From positions 33,868,906 to 33,932,905 of the forward strand of contig OX463818.1 of NCBI GenBank assembly GCA_949825045.1: a stretch of DNA of 64,000 nt. The letters are read 5' to 3'. Within the stretch, counting starts at the first letter, position 1. Each line of letters begins with the position of its first letter. The position numbers and the translations under genes are program-made. The notes under the pieces are model-generated. The model made no database searches and had not been told where the DNA came from. It worked only from the letters and a program-made list of their open reading frames with translations. Of this stretch, positions 41,235 through 52,457 are shown piece after piece. The DNA is from Argyresthia goedartella (taxonomy: Eukaryota > Arthropoda > Insecta > Lepidoptera > Argyresthiidae).

Positions 41235-42510
41235 ATAATGTTATAATAGACGAATAATAGTATACTACATAGTTTGTTGTATTTTTTATACAATATAGTT
41301 TGTTGTTTATTATATTATAATATTATATAATATAATTGGTTGTATTTTTGTTTTTCGTAATATTATATAGTTTGTTATTACTAGTAGTGACTTAATACCA
41401 CTCCAAATACATAGAAAATGTTTTATTTTCCTAATATATCATATTTTTGTATTTTTATTGACGTGTTACACTTTGTAATAGAACAAACTTCATTGTAAAA
41501 ATAAAAAATAAAAACATAAAAAAAAATGTTTAATTTTTTTTAGCCTTTTCCCATCGAATTTCCAAAAAAAAAATTTAAAGTCTTATAAGGGGTTGTGTAC
41601 GATCACATTGGCATAATTTTCATGTCTGTTGGTGGGGGGGGGGGGGGGGGGGGGGGGCAGAGCCCATACATTTTTGCCCATCACCCTTTATATTGATGTT
41701 TGGAATCTGTTTAAATTGGAAAGATGTTACTAGTTTATTTATTAACTTGGATTTGTTGCAACTTTAACTTGATATCTGGAAGCAAATGGTATTTGCCGGT
41801 TTATTAGTTTATACTTTTGTTTCCTCAATAAATGTAAGAAACTTGTTGGAACTTTAGTAGTAGGTCTGAAGATTGTAAATTTCGCTCTAGATTGTGTTGA
41901 GTGTAATTATTTAAACCAATTAAAATTAAGCCCCAAAACCTACTCTAGCCAAATTTGGCTTTTCTTTGCACACACTCCGCTCAGCTTCTCTCCGGGGTTG
42001 CTTCATTTAAGTTTCAACCTAACCTTTAACCCAATTGAAATTTAGCCAAGTAACCTACTCTAGCCAAAGTAAGTGTTCAAAGCGACTCAAACGAAAAAAA
42101 ACTATGTTTACTGTCGCGAATGCAAGCAATGAAGGCCTAAAAGGACCAGATTCCAGGGCCGTAAAACATAATTAAAAAAGAAGAAAGCAAGCATGAATTA
42201 ATGAATTTGGCCTTCTGCGCTTCCTTACTTAAAACTGAATCTCAGTAAATGTAAAAGAACACAAATAAGCACAAGTCCAAAAACGCAAAGAAAAAAACTT
42301 GTGACGCAAAAATATAACCAAAAATAGCATTATTACAAAACAATTCGGTTTAATGCACACTTGCATCTATGTGTTCTCATCTTACAATAAGCTTACAACG
42401 AAACATAACACATTTTGAGGTTATTATTGCGTATTGTATTATTGTGTGTGTCATACAAAAAGCAAAGTTTTATAGATTTTCAAAAAAACATATCTGAAAA
42501 ACTATTTAAA
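41235..42510. other. AT-rich 3' flank, no gene seen
   Basis: TATA-rich repeats (ATAGTTTGTTGTATTTTT type) at 41260-41390 and an A-rich stretch at 41490-41530. The motif AACCTACTCTAGCCAAA occurs twice (41938 and 42050). Confidence 0.55.
41634..41657 (+). repeat. 24-bp poly-G run
   Basis: 24 uninterrupted G after GTTGGT. Length is prone to sequencing or assembly error. Confidence 0.85.
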
Positions 42511-44139
42511 GTCAAAGTCAAAGTACTTTATTACTGTAGATATTTACATATACTTAGCAAACGTAATTTTTTGCCTCTTCTCTACATTGGACCACTGTGG
42601 GAAAAGAAGGGCGTAGAAACTCCCACAGATTGATTTTTAGATCTCTTTTAAAAATAGGTTGTGCTTAACTAATACAAATATGAAAAAAAAAATGTTATGA
42701 TTAATAAGCAGGAATAAATAATTACAAAACTATTAACAGCAAGGTCTGTGTTAAGCCAGATTAACCCCATACAGTCCTGTCATTTAAGTAATCATGAACA
42801 TTGTAATAACCCCTAAAAAAGTCGCTTTAACATGCTTTTTAAATTTCTCAAATGGCAATTTCAAAATCTCCAGAGGTATCTTATTGTAGTACAGAATGCA
42901 CTGACCCTTGAAAGAATTGCTAACCTTCGCGAGTCTAAAACAGGGCGCACATAGTCTGTGATTATTTTTTAGGTTAACATTACAGCTATCGCTAAGTTTG
43001 GAAAATGTTGTAAGGTTCTGACGTTACATTATACATGTTACATTATATTTTCGAAAATAAATTGACTAGCTACTGTTAGTATGTCAATTTCTTTAAAAAG
43101 CTCTCTTAAGGAGTTTGTTCGTTTTATGAATGAATGAATGAATGAATGGTGCTTCTCCAGCCAGGGTTCTAAACCTGTTCCGGTCTTTCGGCCGGCATAC
43201 CAGAGGGCACAAGTTTTGAGGGGGGGCGGAATGACCTGCTCTTTAGGAAGGGAAGGATAGTGAATTCAATCGACCGACTCTTCAGCCTGAAGCCAATATA
43301 GGATATGTGGAATGGGGAGGATGTGGGATTTGGAGAGCAGCTGTTGTTTTCTTCAAGTTCTTGTTTTCCTTCTATTTTCAGTTATTGTTAATAGTTGAGT
43401 TTCCTGAGTCGTGTTCGTTTGGGTTATCCGGTAAGTTCCCAGTTTCGCTTTTGCTGTCTGTTTCTGGGATACGGTATATTTGCCTCTAGGCCATCCTGAC
43501 ATCGTCCCTGTTGTGTGATGATTCTGTCCAGTAACTGTGTTTGATGTTTGATGTCATGCTTATGGAAATCTTTCCAGGTGTATATAAGTCAGCCGGCTTT
43601 CTTCTTCCTTGCTTCGTATTTGAATGGAGCGTGTAGTAAGTGCTGTTGTGGGCGTCGCAGAATATGTATAGTAACATATCCGGTGGTTTTTGATTCGTTT
43701 GGATATCGTTTTGTCCTGTAGTCAGTCATGAATTTTGTGGTATCTTGGATAGCTTCTGGCGTTCTCAAACATGTCTCTGAGGATCAGGCGTTCATATACT
43801 GACTGTCAACTGTTTGCTTTAGTGAGGGTTGGCGCTTTTTGTCCGTATTTTATAAACAGTGCAGTGACCATTTTGTAAATCAGGCGCACTATATTTCAGT
43901 CTATGTTGGATTTCTTTATAAAATGCATTAGGGCCTTGGAATTGCATATGGCTTGCCGGCACCTCTTTTTTATTGGGTCCTATGTCCTGCCGTAATATAT
44001 GTGCCGAGATATTTGATTTCGTTTACGGTTCGTATTGGAACTACGTCCAATTCACTGGTTGTTTATGGGGTCTCTTATATGAATTTTCGTCTTTCTACTT
44101 TTAAGTTTGCCATGAGCAGTTCTCCGATGATATTTAATT

Positions 44140-44566
44140 ATTCACTTTTAGCTACTCCGCGGCATAGCAGCGCTGCGTATAAACGCTCCTTCAGGCTGCG
44201 GGCGGTCCGACTCTGGAACGCACCTCTTTGCACTATAAGAGACAGTCCGACTCTTTTTTCTTTTAAGAAACATATTAAAGAGCTCTACATGTCTCTTTCG
44301 TAAAAGTTATTGTATTTATTTTATTATATGTAAGGTTTATGTATATATTGGTAATTATTTCGTATTTGCTATCTGTATTTTACAGATATTTTAATTTATT
44401 CCTAGGCATTTTAGTTATAGTAATTATCGTGCACTGCCTACCATTTTATGATAGCGATTCCTGTAATGCCTTGTTTTGCTGGAAGAAATCTCTTTTCAGA
44501 GACAAGCTCGCCCTTGTACATGCATTTTCTTTTGATGTAACTTTTAAAATATTTGTGTGCAATATT
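44140..44566 (+). mobile_element. Jockey-type LINE 3' end, plus strand
   Basis: 44150-44302 encodes YKRSFRLRAVRLWNAPLCTI and FSFKKHIKELYMSLS, the C-terminus matching the LINE at 37355 (RAIQLWNALPCTIRDSPSL). The following 3' UTR shares TTTGCTGGAAGA.ATCTCTT and AGACAAGCTCGCC with that element. A 5'-truncated insertion in the OTU-LINE. Confidence 0.75.
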
Positions 44567-44574
44567 GTGAAGGA

Positions 44575-45370
44575 GGTTTGTTCCTATAATTCCCTTTTTC
44601 CTGTATTTCTTTATAGCGTCTTGTCCGATGCGAGCATACAGATACCAGAGATAGTGTTTTGACATATGTATCATGTTTGTTTCCTGTATATAGGCTATGT
44701 GTATGTTTTTGGTTAGTCAATTCCGCGTCAATGTTGAGTCTTTTAGTTATTTCGGCGCATCCTCTAACCTTCCAAGTAGCAATGCGCATACGCTCGCATG
44801 TGACTTGTGGTTTAAATATGGGGCTGTTTCGTATCATCGTATATCCGGTGTTGTCTGGGATGTCTTCTGTTGATGTTATGGTTGACCCTGAGGAGGTCAT
44901 GGGTGTTGCATTAAGTATCGGCGAAAGTATGGTGTTATCAGTTTGGTTATCGGTTGCTTGATCCTTGGGTAAATTTGGCGATTCAAGCAAGTAAACGCTG
45001 TCGTAGTGGTGTCCTGTGACGTTGAGGTTGATAGATTTCACTGCATCCGCTGGATTCTTGGGCGTGAATGTGAGTGATGGTGTATTTTGCTGGTGGATTG
45101 TTGCGTTAAGTAGAAAGTATTCGGCAGCTGGTATTATAATCTCCTTTCCAGCCCAAGTACCGTAATTGCGTAGATTTTCAGTGGTGAGTTGTTAAGGATT
45201 TCAGGCTCAGTGATTGCGAGCTTTGTTCTGTTCATCGCCGTTTTCTTGTACATATTTAACTAGGTCCTTACGAATGTGAGTGTGGTTGCATGTTAATTGA
45301 CATAGGTGATTAATTTAGTCAGCAATTGCGGTGAATAGGCAGTTACCATCTCAGCGTCGGTAAGGCTTCC
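44575..45370 (-). pseudogene. OTU module and endonuclease start of the OTU-LINE
   Basis: Reading the minus strand from 45370: a decayed OTU module (frames giving C..H.HIRKDLVKYVQENG, then YGTWAGKEIIIPAAEYFLLN and HHYDSVYLL). A Ser/Thr-rich linker follows, then MRIATWKVRGCAEITKRLNI, the first strand of an APE-type endonuclease. The catalytic Asn usual in ATWNVRG is Lys here. The OTU fold is a cysteine protease or deubiquitinase; its role in LINE proteins is unknown to me. The frame is lost after about 44660. Stops and frameshifts make it a pseudogene. Confidence 0.65.
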
Positions 45371-45410
45371 ATTAGGTTATGTTCTTGGGATGTTGTTGAA
45401 AGAAAGAACT

Positions 45411-45666
45411 ATAATAATAATAATACCTTGGACACCTTTTTTACACACATTGATCTAGCCCCAAACCAGGATTCCCTGTATCTTGGGTACTAGACAACGA
45501 TATATATACTTATATAGAGAAATATTATACTTAGATAGATAAACAACCATGACTAGGGTACAAACATCCGTTCTCATCAAACAAACATTTGCCCCCACCG
45601 GGACTCGAACCCGGGACCCTTGGTTTCGTAGGCAGCGTCACTACCGACTCGGCCATTCGGGTCGTC
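45411..45666 (-). repeat. SINE B, minus strand
   Basis: The head GACGACCCGAATGGCCGAGT (complement at the right edge), B box GGGTTCGAGTCCCGG, and (TTATTATTAT) tail at 45411. Inserted in the OTU-LINE between its two OTU modules. Confidence 0.85.
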
Positions 45667-45984
45667 TCGTTGCGATTGTCAAAGTTTGTGCGTATCTTCG
45701 TGCGCCCTTATTCTCGGTAGAGAGCCGCTTAGGACAAAAAGTCTCCGATTTTATTGTTGTTATTGTTCATCAGTGGAAGTCTTTTGTTAATTGCCTGTTT
45801 TCTGGAAGATGGTGAAATGATCCTTTTATGATGTGCAATTGTTTGCTGTTTCTCGCTATTTCTCAGAATATGCAGTTATGTAGTAGACGGGCTTGCATTA
45901 TTGTTTTATTTTTGTGGGCTTGTCGGACCGGATAAAGTTAGAAATGGTTATGTTTTGTTTTACTATTATTAGGTAGGTTCCTGC

Positions 45985-46290
45985 TTAGTTTTGTATTTAG
46001 GTATGATGGATCGCTACACTTATTAGGTAGAACTCCGCGGCTGCTATGATAATTTCTTCACCGCCCCACGTGCCCTTATGTGGAGATTTTTTATGTACTC
46101 AGTGAAAGCTTCTGCGTTTGGTGCATCGATCGCATGTTTGATGCGTGGATAATTGCTGTTAGCTTCCACGTATCTAGCTAAGTCGCTTCTGATGTGGGTA
46201 TGGTTGAATGTCGCTCCAAACAGATGGTTGATTTTGTCTGCAATTGCATGGAACAGGCAGTTTCCATCTCTGGGCATTGGTAGAGTTTAG
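45985..46290 (-). pseudogene. First OTU module of the OTU-LINE
   Basis: The minus-strand frame MPRDGNCLFHAIADKINHLF carries the OTU catalytic D-G-N-C block (Cys nucleophile). IRSDLARYVEANSNYPRIKH follows. A shifted frame then gives GTWGGEEIIIAAAEFYLISV, the usual second half. The catalytic His block (H.NSV type) is not found in this copy. A frameshift lies near 46055. Confidence 0.7.
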
Positions 46291-46919
46291 ATTGTGAGAT
46301 ATTACTACAGGAGAAAGCCTCGTGGTATTTTAGCTAATATGAATGTGTGTGTGTGGGTTGTTTCTAAGAGGTGTACGGCCGGTATGATGAGAGACGCTGT
46401 TTGGCTTTTTACGATCTATTTTTATTCTTATGTTTCCCGGTATTTCCAAGATGGGCTGACACCATAGAATGGGTGCCAGATGTGTGAGGGAACGTTGTGA
46501 GCCTTTTGTGCTTCGAAGCTTTTTCAATTGTTCCTAAATAGCAGTCAATTGTTTTGTCTAGTTTCTGGGAGTTTGGTGAGATGGCATTTTTATGGCCTGC
46601 ACTTGTTTAGTTTTTGTTTATTGACGGGTTTAGTATATTTGCAGTTTAGCTACATAAAAATAATTCTAGGATTGTTAAGTTTTGGGTTGGCTTATTCACT
46701 GAGTTTCAGGGTTTAGTGGAAGGTTATTGTTAATGACTGTTTTGAATGGTCTTTCGAAGATGAGGAGAAAATAAATCTCGAGGAGAATTATCTCGAATTT
46801 ATTTTCAGGCAAAGCAATATAAGTATATGTAGCTATAATAATGTTTTATTAGTTGATTTTGATATTGCGTAGGTAGGGAATTGTTATATCCTGCCTATGA
46901 CGCACCTATAAATGTGATT

Positions 46920-47487
46920 ATGCCTTAGTCAATAGGGGCGACCGCGGCCGCGGTAAGTGGTGTTTTATTATTGTCAGGCGGCGAGTGGTGCTGAGAGAAA
47001 TAAAGTTAGAGGTAGGTAATCACTATCAATGATGTCCTAATCGGAATGATCTCACCAGGTTGGTGTGTTTAGCGGCGGTGGTGGTGGAGGCAGTAGCGTT
47101 GAGGGTGTGTTGCGTAGGCGTCGCTCGCTGCCGGCCTGTCGCTGCGTGGCTCAGACGTGCACCTGGCCTAGAATAAATTCTAGGGCTTGCACAGATGGGA
47201 TGCCTAAGAGTATCGCGCTGTTCTCTGGGCATTCATTACACTTGACCGCACTAGTATCATCACAATCACTGAAATGCGTGGTATTGCACAGATGGGGTGC
47301 CTAGATGGATCACGCACATTCCCCAGGTAACCCTTACAGTAACACGCGGTATAAGCCAGGCTCGTTTTCGGGCCTCCGGAGGCAGAACAAAAGGCGCGCG
47401 CCGGGGATGAAAACTATTGTTTGTTTAAATGCGTTTGGGAGATCTCGGGGGGACACGTCCGTTCGGTCCGGCAACACAAACGCCACT
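46920..47487 (-). other. GC-rich 5' leader of the OTU-LINE
   Basis: On the minus strand it starts directly inside the target duplication. It contains GC-rich blocks and two copies of a GCACAGATGGG(A/G)TGCCTA motif (plus strand 47190 and 47287). No long ORF recognised. Confidence 0.45.
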
Positions 47488-47728
47488 CTCTCTTAAGGAG
47501 TCTGTTCGTTTTAAATTATAAATTGCTCGAATAGCTCTTTTCTGTAAAATAAAAATAGTTTAAATATCTGCTGCTTTCCCCCACAACAAGATACCGTAGG
47601 ACATCACACTATGAAAGTAACTAAAATATACTAGCCTAGATGTAGCCACATCCGTGCTTTGTCTGATGTTCCTAAAAGCGTAAGCCGCAGAACTTAATTT
47701 ACCAGCCAATTTATCTATGTGGGGTCCC

Positions 47729-49020
47729 TATTGAGTTCCGACACCTGAAACTTTTAGACCGTGTTTAAAATGACCCAAACTATCTACCAAAAAACACGAA
47801 AGCCCTAACAATCCGCCCGTTTTCTAAAGTCTAGCCAGATTCTCATCTTATATATTCTTTCATCATTTATTGCTAAAGTAATCTTTCCATAGGGGTTGTA
47901 TATTTTGGACAACCATGACCTGTAGACATGACTACGCTGAATCCAGATCACATATGTACTCCAAGTATTTGCAGGGGGGTCTCACTGCACAGTTTAGGTA
48001 CGTTCGAACGGCCAACCCGACGGGCAGGATTTCAGTTATGTTGCCGCTCGCTTGGCTGGCAGTCGCGTCGCGCGCTAGCCGCTCCTCATAATCAACTTTT
48101 CTGTGATTTTTGCAACAACAATGACTTAAGTACATTTTAGGGTGGAATTGTTCACAAATAAAATTAGATTCCTTTTTAATTGAATACCTTTTCGCTTAAC
48201 TAAAAATAAATACTTTAGACCTAGTATAAAACAAATGACAATTACATAAGTAAGGAGGCCTAGCCTTGGAATTCACCAATAGCCTGAATAAGTACTATAA
48301 ACACCACGCTTAGATAAAGTGGACAAAAATTCACAAACACAAATAATTGCGTGTAGGTAACCCTACCGTGATCAAGCGAGACAGGAGTTTACAGGACGAC
48401 CTTGTGATGTCAGAATAAAAGAAGCTCTCAGGCGTAGTAATCAATCTAGCCTACACGGGCGGGGCAACCGATTCTGTAGGTGCTTAGCGATTGTTGTAGG
48501 TAGCGCAGGTGCGAGCTAGATAACGCTTTATTATCGCGCAGCGAGAGTAGCTTTTTATTTAAGTGTATTTGAGGAGTAATCTTTCTGATATCCCGCTGCA
48601 GATATAACTTGTCGCTTGTATATCGCGTTCGTCCCAGGTTTTGTCTTAAGCATCGTCATCTGATTTAGGTCGCACTGTCACGTCTTTACACTGTTTGAAC
48701 TGTAAAAATTTCATTATAAGTATTTTTCAGTTACTGTAGTCTGCTGCCTTAAATATTGGAATATTTATGTCACTGATTTTTGTCGCCATTTTCACATTAT
48801 CTCTTGTTACAATTTATCGCTTCAATTTCTCTTTCTTCAAACCAACACCATAACGTTCAACGCTCTGCTACCATGTTAATATGAATAATAATCTATTTAG
48901 CAATGGTCTTTAGAGCTTTTGTATACAGAAATATACCTTTCCGACATCTGAGTTAAAAATAGAACCTTCGCCGCTTGATTTTGGGTTCTTAGTCACATTC
49001 TCAGACAGTCGAACAGTGGA
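47729..49020. other. Spacer without a supported gene
   Basis: Mixed composition; the frame at 47928-48140 is short and has no recognisable domain. Confidence 0.5.
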
Positions 49021-49023
49021 GGC

Positions 49024-49805
49024 TTAGTAATTATGTCCCGTTTTTTTAAACATAAGACTGATTTTGTGCTGCACCATATCACCGCTAGAATGTATGCTTC
49101 CTAGCGGTAATACATTGATCAATGCTTATTATTAGGTTCAATATTTTAGTAGGTACTATTATATATTACACGTAAAAATTACGTATATATCCCGCACATT
49201 TTTTTACCAATTTTTCTATCCATGATAGATGATAGGACCATTTGTTAAAGATGATAGGATCATTTATCATAGAGTGCTCATTGTTCTTTAATAAATAGAG
49301 CAAATCTAATAGAACAAGATATGTATTGCCTAGTAGAGGATCTTTGTGATGATGTTAGCATTGGTACGACATCTATTTGTGTTCATGGTTTGTTCATGGT
49401 TTAAAGGTTCTTCCTGTGGTTTATATTGAAGTTGACTGAACCCATTTTTTCAGAACCCATCCTATTGATAACTCTTTCATGGAGGATATTACCGAACGAG
49501 CATTTTTGTACCACATGTTTTCGGTTGTATTTCAATGCTCATAACTCTCAGCAACGTCATTCGATGAAATAAATAAATATCCAGCTGGAAGAAATTCCAA
49601 ATGTTACAATTACTTATATTTCTCTTACATTTTTTAACATAGGACTGAATCTTGTGCTATGTCATGTCACCGCTAGAATGTATGCTTCATTGCGGTGATA
49701 CATCGATAATTGCTTACTCGCAAATCTGTTTAGTAAGTATAATCTTTTATATTTGGCTTAAAATTTGCATATATTTCCCGCACATTTTTTACCATTTTTA
49801 TTTTT
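49024..49805 (+). repeat. Diverged direct repeat, ~180-bp units 610 bp apart
   Basis: 49036-49215 and 49640-49805 share TCACCGCTAGAATGTATGCT, a GCGGT.ATACAT block and TATATTTCCCGCACATTTTT. Both contain a short CACCGCTAGAATG... / ...GCGGT pairing. Family not recognised. Confidence 0.65.
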
Positions 49806-50329
49806 TTCGTTAGCAGTTCGTGTGTTCCTTTGTCTGCTGGTCCGCAGCACTTATCACCAGAGTTGGTGAAATCCTGAAGTGTGGTAGTTTCTGAGGTTGG
49901 TACGGGCACTTTTCCAAATATTTTGTTTTAGTTAATTATATCATATTAACCGTATAAGTCTATAAAATATGCATTAAATATTAGAACAGTGAGTTTGACG
50001 TCTTGCCTGCGCGTCAGGCACGGTCCGAATCCAATTAAATTATAGATATATATGTATTTATATATATATTGCTACACAGTTGTTGCTTTTTCCAATAGGT
50101 TGCTCCAAAGATGCAGTCCTGAATTCGGTAAACAATGTCATAATTATAGGTGGAAAGGAAGTGGCCTTCTAAATGGGGGTGTGTATTTTATTTATCACAC
50201 AAATTGCTTTACTTCAAGGGAAGTAACCACGAGGTGTGTGACAACCTCACACTCTCAAGAGTTAAACAAAGGAATAATAAAAATATACTGTATGGATGAC
50301 CTCTTTTCATTCCAATAAAAGAAAAACAT

Positions 50330-51339
50330 TCCTTCGACATATATCAACCGTACCAAACAACTCCACGCCAAACAATACGGTTGCACTAGGGGTAAATCGA
50401 CTACGGATGCAGGTATTACTCTTATATCTCATATTTACTTTGCATGGGACGCCGCACAGGATGCAATCGGAGTTTTTTGCGATCTGTCGAAGGCATTTGA
50501 TTGTGTTGATCATAATACGCTACTAATGAAATTAAATCATTACGGAGTTAGAAATAAAGCATTGGATCTACTAAGATCATACCTAAGCAATAAAATTCAA
50601 CAGGCAGAAGTCAACGGCGTTAAATCTGATGGATCGGGAGTAAAAATTGGCGTTCCACAAGGTTCCATATTAGGCCCTTTCTTATTCCTGGTATATATTA
50701 ACGATCTGCCTTTCATGGTGGAGAAATTGACTGATATAGTGTTGTTTGCTGATGACACTTCACTGGTCTTCAAAATTGAAAGAAAAAAAGAAGATTTTGA
50801 TTATGTTAATGGAGTATTGTCTTTAACCTTGAATTGGTTCACAGTTAATAATTTATTGTCAAATGCTGGTAAAACCAAATGTATCAAATTCTCACTTCCA
50901 AATGTCAGGCAATTTGAGACCAGTTTGGTGATAGACAGCAGTACGTTAGAATTAGTAAATGACACAAGGTTTCTTGAAATAACCATTGATAGCAAATCAC
51001 AGTGGTCCCCACATAGATAAATTGGCTGGTAAATTAAGTTCTGCGGCTTACGCTGTTAGGAACGTCAGACCAAACACGGATTGGCTACATCTAGGCTAGT
51101 ATATTTTAGTTACTTTCACAGTGTCATGTCCTATGGTATCTTATTGTGGGGAAAGCAGCGGATATTCAAACTATTTTTATTTTCCAAAAAAGAGCTATTC
51201 GAGCAATTTATAATTTAAAACGCACAGACTCCTTAAGAGAGTTTTTTAAAGAAATTGACATACTAATTGTAGCTAGTCAATTTATTTTCGAAAACATAAT
51301 GTATGTACGCAAGAACCTTACAACATTTGCTTGACTTAG
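50330..51339 (+). pseudogene. J1 LINE ORF2, RT to C-terminus, broken
   Basis: The open frame runs from KQLHAKQYGCTRGKSTTDAG through GVFCDLSKAFDCVDHNTLLM, GVPQGSILGPFLFLVYINDL and LFADDTSLVFKIERKK, then NWFTVNNLLSNAGKTKCIKF, to a stop at 51020. The RT active-site FADD is intact. Shifted frames carry KLAGKLSSAAYAVRNV and the region to about 51339 (RAIYNLKRTDSLREFFKEID). The N-terminal part of RT and the endonuclease are absent (5' truncation). Belongs to the CR1/Jockey group by its motifs. Confidence 0.8.
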
Positions 51340-51734
51340 CGATAGCTGTAATATTAACCTAAGAAATAATCACAAACTACTTGCGCCCCGGTTTAGACTC
51401 GCGAGGGTTAGCAATTCTTTCAAGGGTCAATGCATTATCTACTACAACAAGATACCTCTGGAGATCTTGAAATTGCCATTTGAGCAATTTAAAAACCATG
51501 TTAAAGCGACTTTGTCGAAAAAGGGTTATTATAATGTTCAAGATTACTTAAATAATGGGACTGTATGGGGTTAATCTGGCTCAACACAGACCTTGCTGTT
51601 AATAGTTTTGTAATTATTTATTCCTCCTTATTAATTATGATATTATAAAATTTGTATTAGTTAAGCACAAGCAATTTTTAAAAGAGATCTAAAAATCAAT
51701 CTGTGGGAGTTTCTACGCCCTTCTTCTCCCACAG

Positions 51735-51886
51735 TGTAGTATGTGTCATGTACGCACACACACTCACACCTTACGTCTATATAAGTAGGACTGTACTGTT
51801 ATATGAGACATTATTATAGTGATACACTGAACATTCAACAACTCTTTTACTCCAACAACCCCTCTATCAAGGCCCATCCTCACAGT
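51735..51886 (+). mobile_element. Possible short solo LTR in the J1 3' UTR
   Basis: Interrupts the conserved CTCCCACAGTGGTCCAATGT junction. The insert starts near TGTAGTATGTGTCATG. It contains ACACACACTCACACC and a TATA-type TCTATATAAGTAGG, with a poly-C/T end near CATCCTCA. ACAGT occurs at both borders. Resembles small Copia-type LTRs; low certainty. Confidence 0.4.
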
Positions 51887-51975
51887 CCAATGTAGAGAAG
51901 TGGCAAAAAATGACGATTGCTAAGTATATGTAAATATCTACAGTAATAAAGACATTTGGAATTTGTAATTTGGAA

Positions 51976-52224
51976 TTATGCTATGTCGGAAACGGTTATC
52001 GGCTCATAGCCTGGATATAATGAACAGTATCTGAAAGGTATTCGTCTGTGCGGGACTCGCAACTAAATACCACTAACTTAATTTTCGCAAGCCTCCTTAG
52101 CAGTTTTAAAAATATGTTCACCACAATGTGCAATCACGATCTTCATTTCAATTTTATCATTGTTACTAATGCGGAACTCTATGTTTAAAAAATATATATT
52201 ACCGAAAGGGAAATATTAAACTGC
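51976..52224. other. Short spacer
   Basis: No gene or repeat recognised. Confidence 0.4.
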
Positions 52225-52457
52225 ACATCAAAAATACTGATTTGCACAGCAAACATCAGCGCAAAATGCTGCTGTAGCTTAGGTGAATCCTCCATCCAGC
52301 GAAACGAAGCCCTCTTTATCCTTCTTGTTAGGTTGAACGTGCAAGAACAATAAAAATACTTAAAACAAAAACTTGAGAACACAACACATAAAATATTTAA
52401 AACATACAAAGTGGTTTTGCTGATCCTTTTTTCTGGGCAAATCAGTATTTTTGATGT
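52225..52457. mobile_element. 233-bp MITE with perfect 21-bp inverted ends and M2-like core
   Basis: 52225-52245 and 52437-52457 are exact reverse complements (ACATCAAAAATACTGATTTG...). The interior carries TGTAGCTTAGGTGAA, GCGAAACGAAG and TTATCCTTCTTGTTAGGTTG, the core seen at 13.45, 25.35 and 25.7 kb, although the ends differ from those elements. Confidence 0.8.

Larger units (their letters stand above)
43127..47487 (-). mobile_element. LINE with OTU-protease modules, 4361 bp, internally rearranged
   Basis: Bounded exactly by the 26-bp duplication. On the minus strand the 3' end is a (CATT)n tail at 43127-43150 and the 5' end is a GC-rich leader (46920-47487). It encodes OTU-like modules and the beginning of an APE endonuclease. 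The RT palm was not found, so much of ORF2 is deleted. Inside sit a plus-strand Jockey fragment and a SINE B. The plus strand is correspondingly T+G rich. Confidence 0.7.
42511..47728 (-). mobile_element. J1 LINE copy split by an OTU-LINE
   Basis: 42511-43126 and 47514-47728 are consecutive minus-strand parts of one J1 LINE. The right piece encodes scraps of the ORF2 end and the left piece the last ORF2 codons, the 3' UTR and a tail with AAAGTCAAAG repeats. CTCTCTTAAGGAGT(T/C)TGTTCG occurs at both break points as a 26-bp target duplication (43101-43126 and 47488-47513). Confidence 0.85.
50330..51975 (+). mobile_element. J1 LINE, longest copy in the window
   Basis: It starts inside the RT domain and runs through the ORF2 C-terminus, a 3' UTR and a tail CAGTAATAAAGACATTTGGA at 51940-51965. 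The 3' UTR is interrupted at 51735-51886. It serves as the reference for the other J1 fragments. Confidence 0.8.

Noticed and set aside
47928..48140. Opposed frames of about 70 codons
   Set aside because: Mirror-image frames of a short GC-richer patch; no homology recognised.
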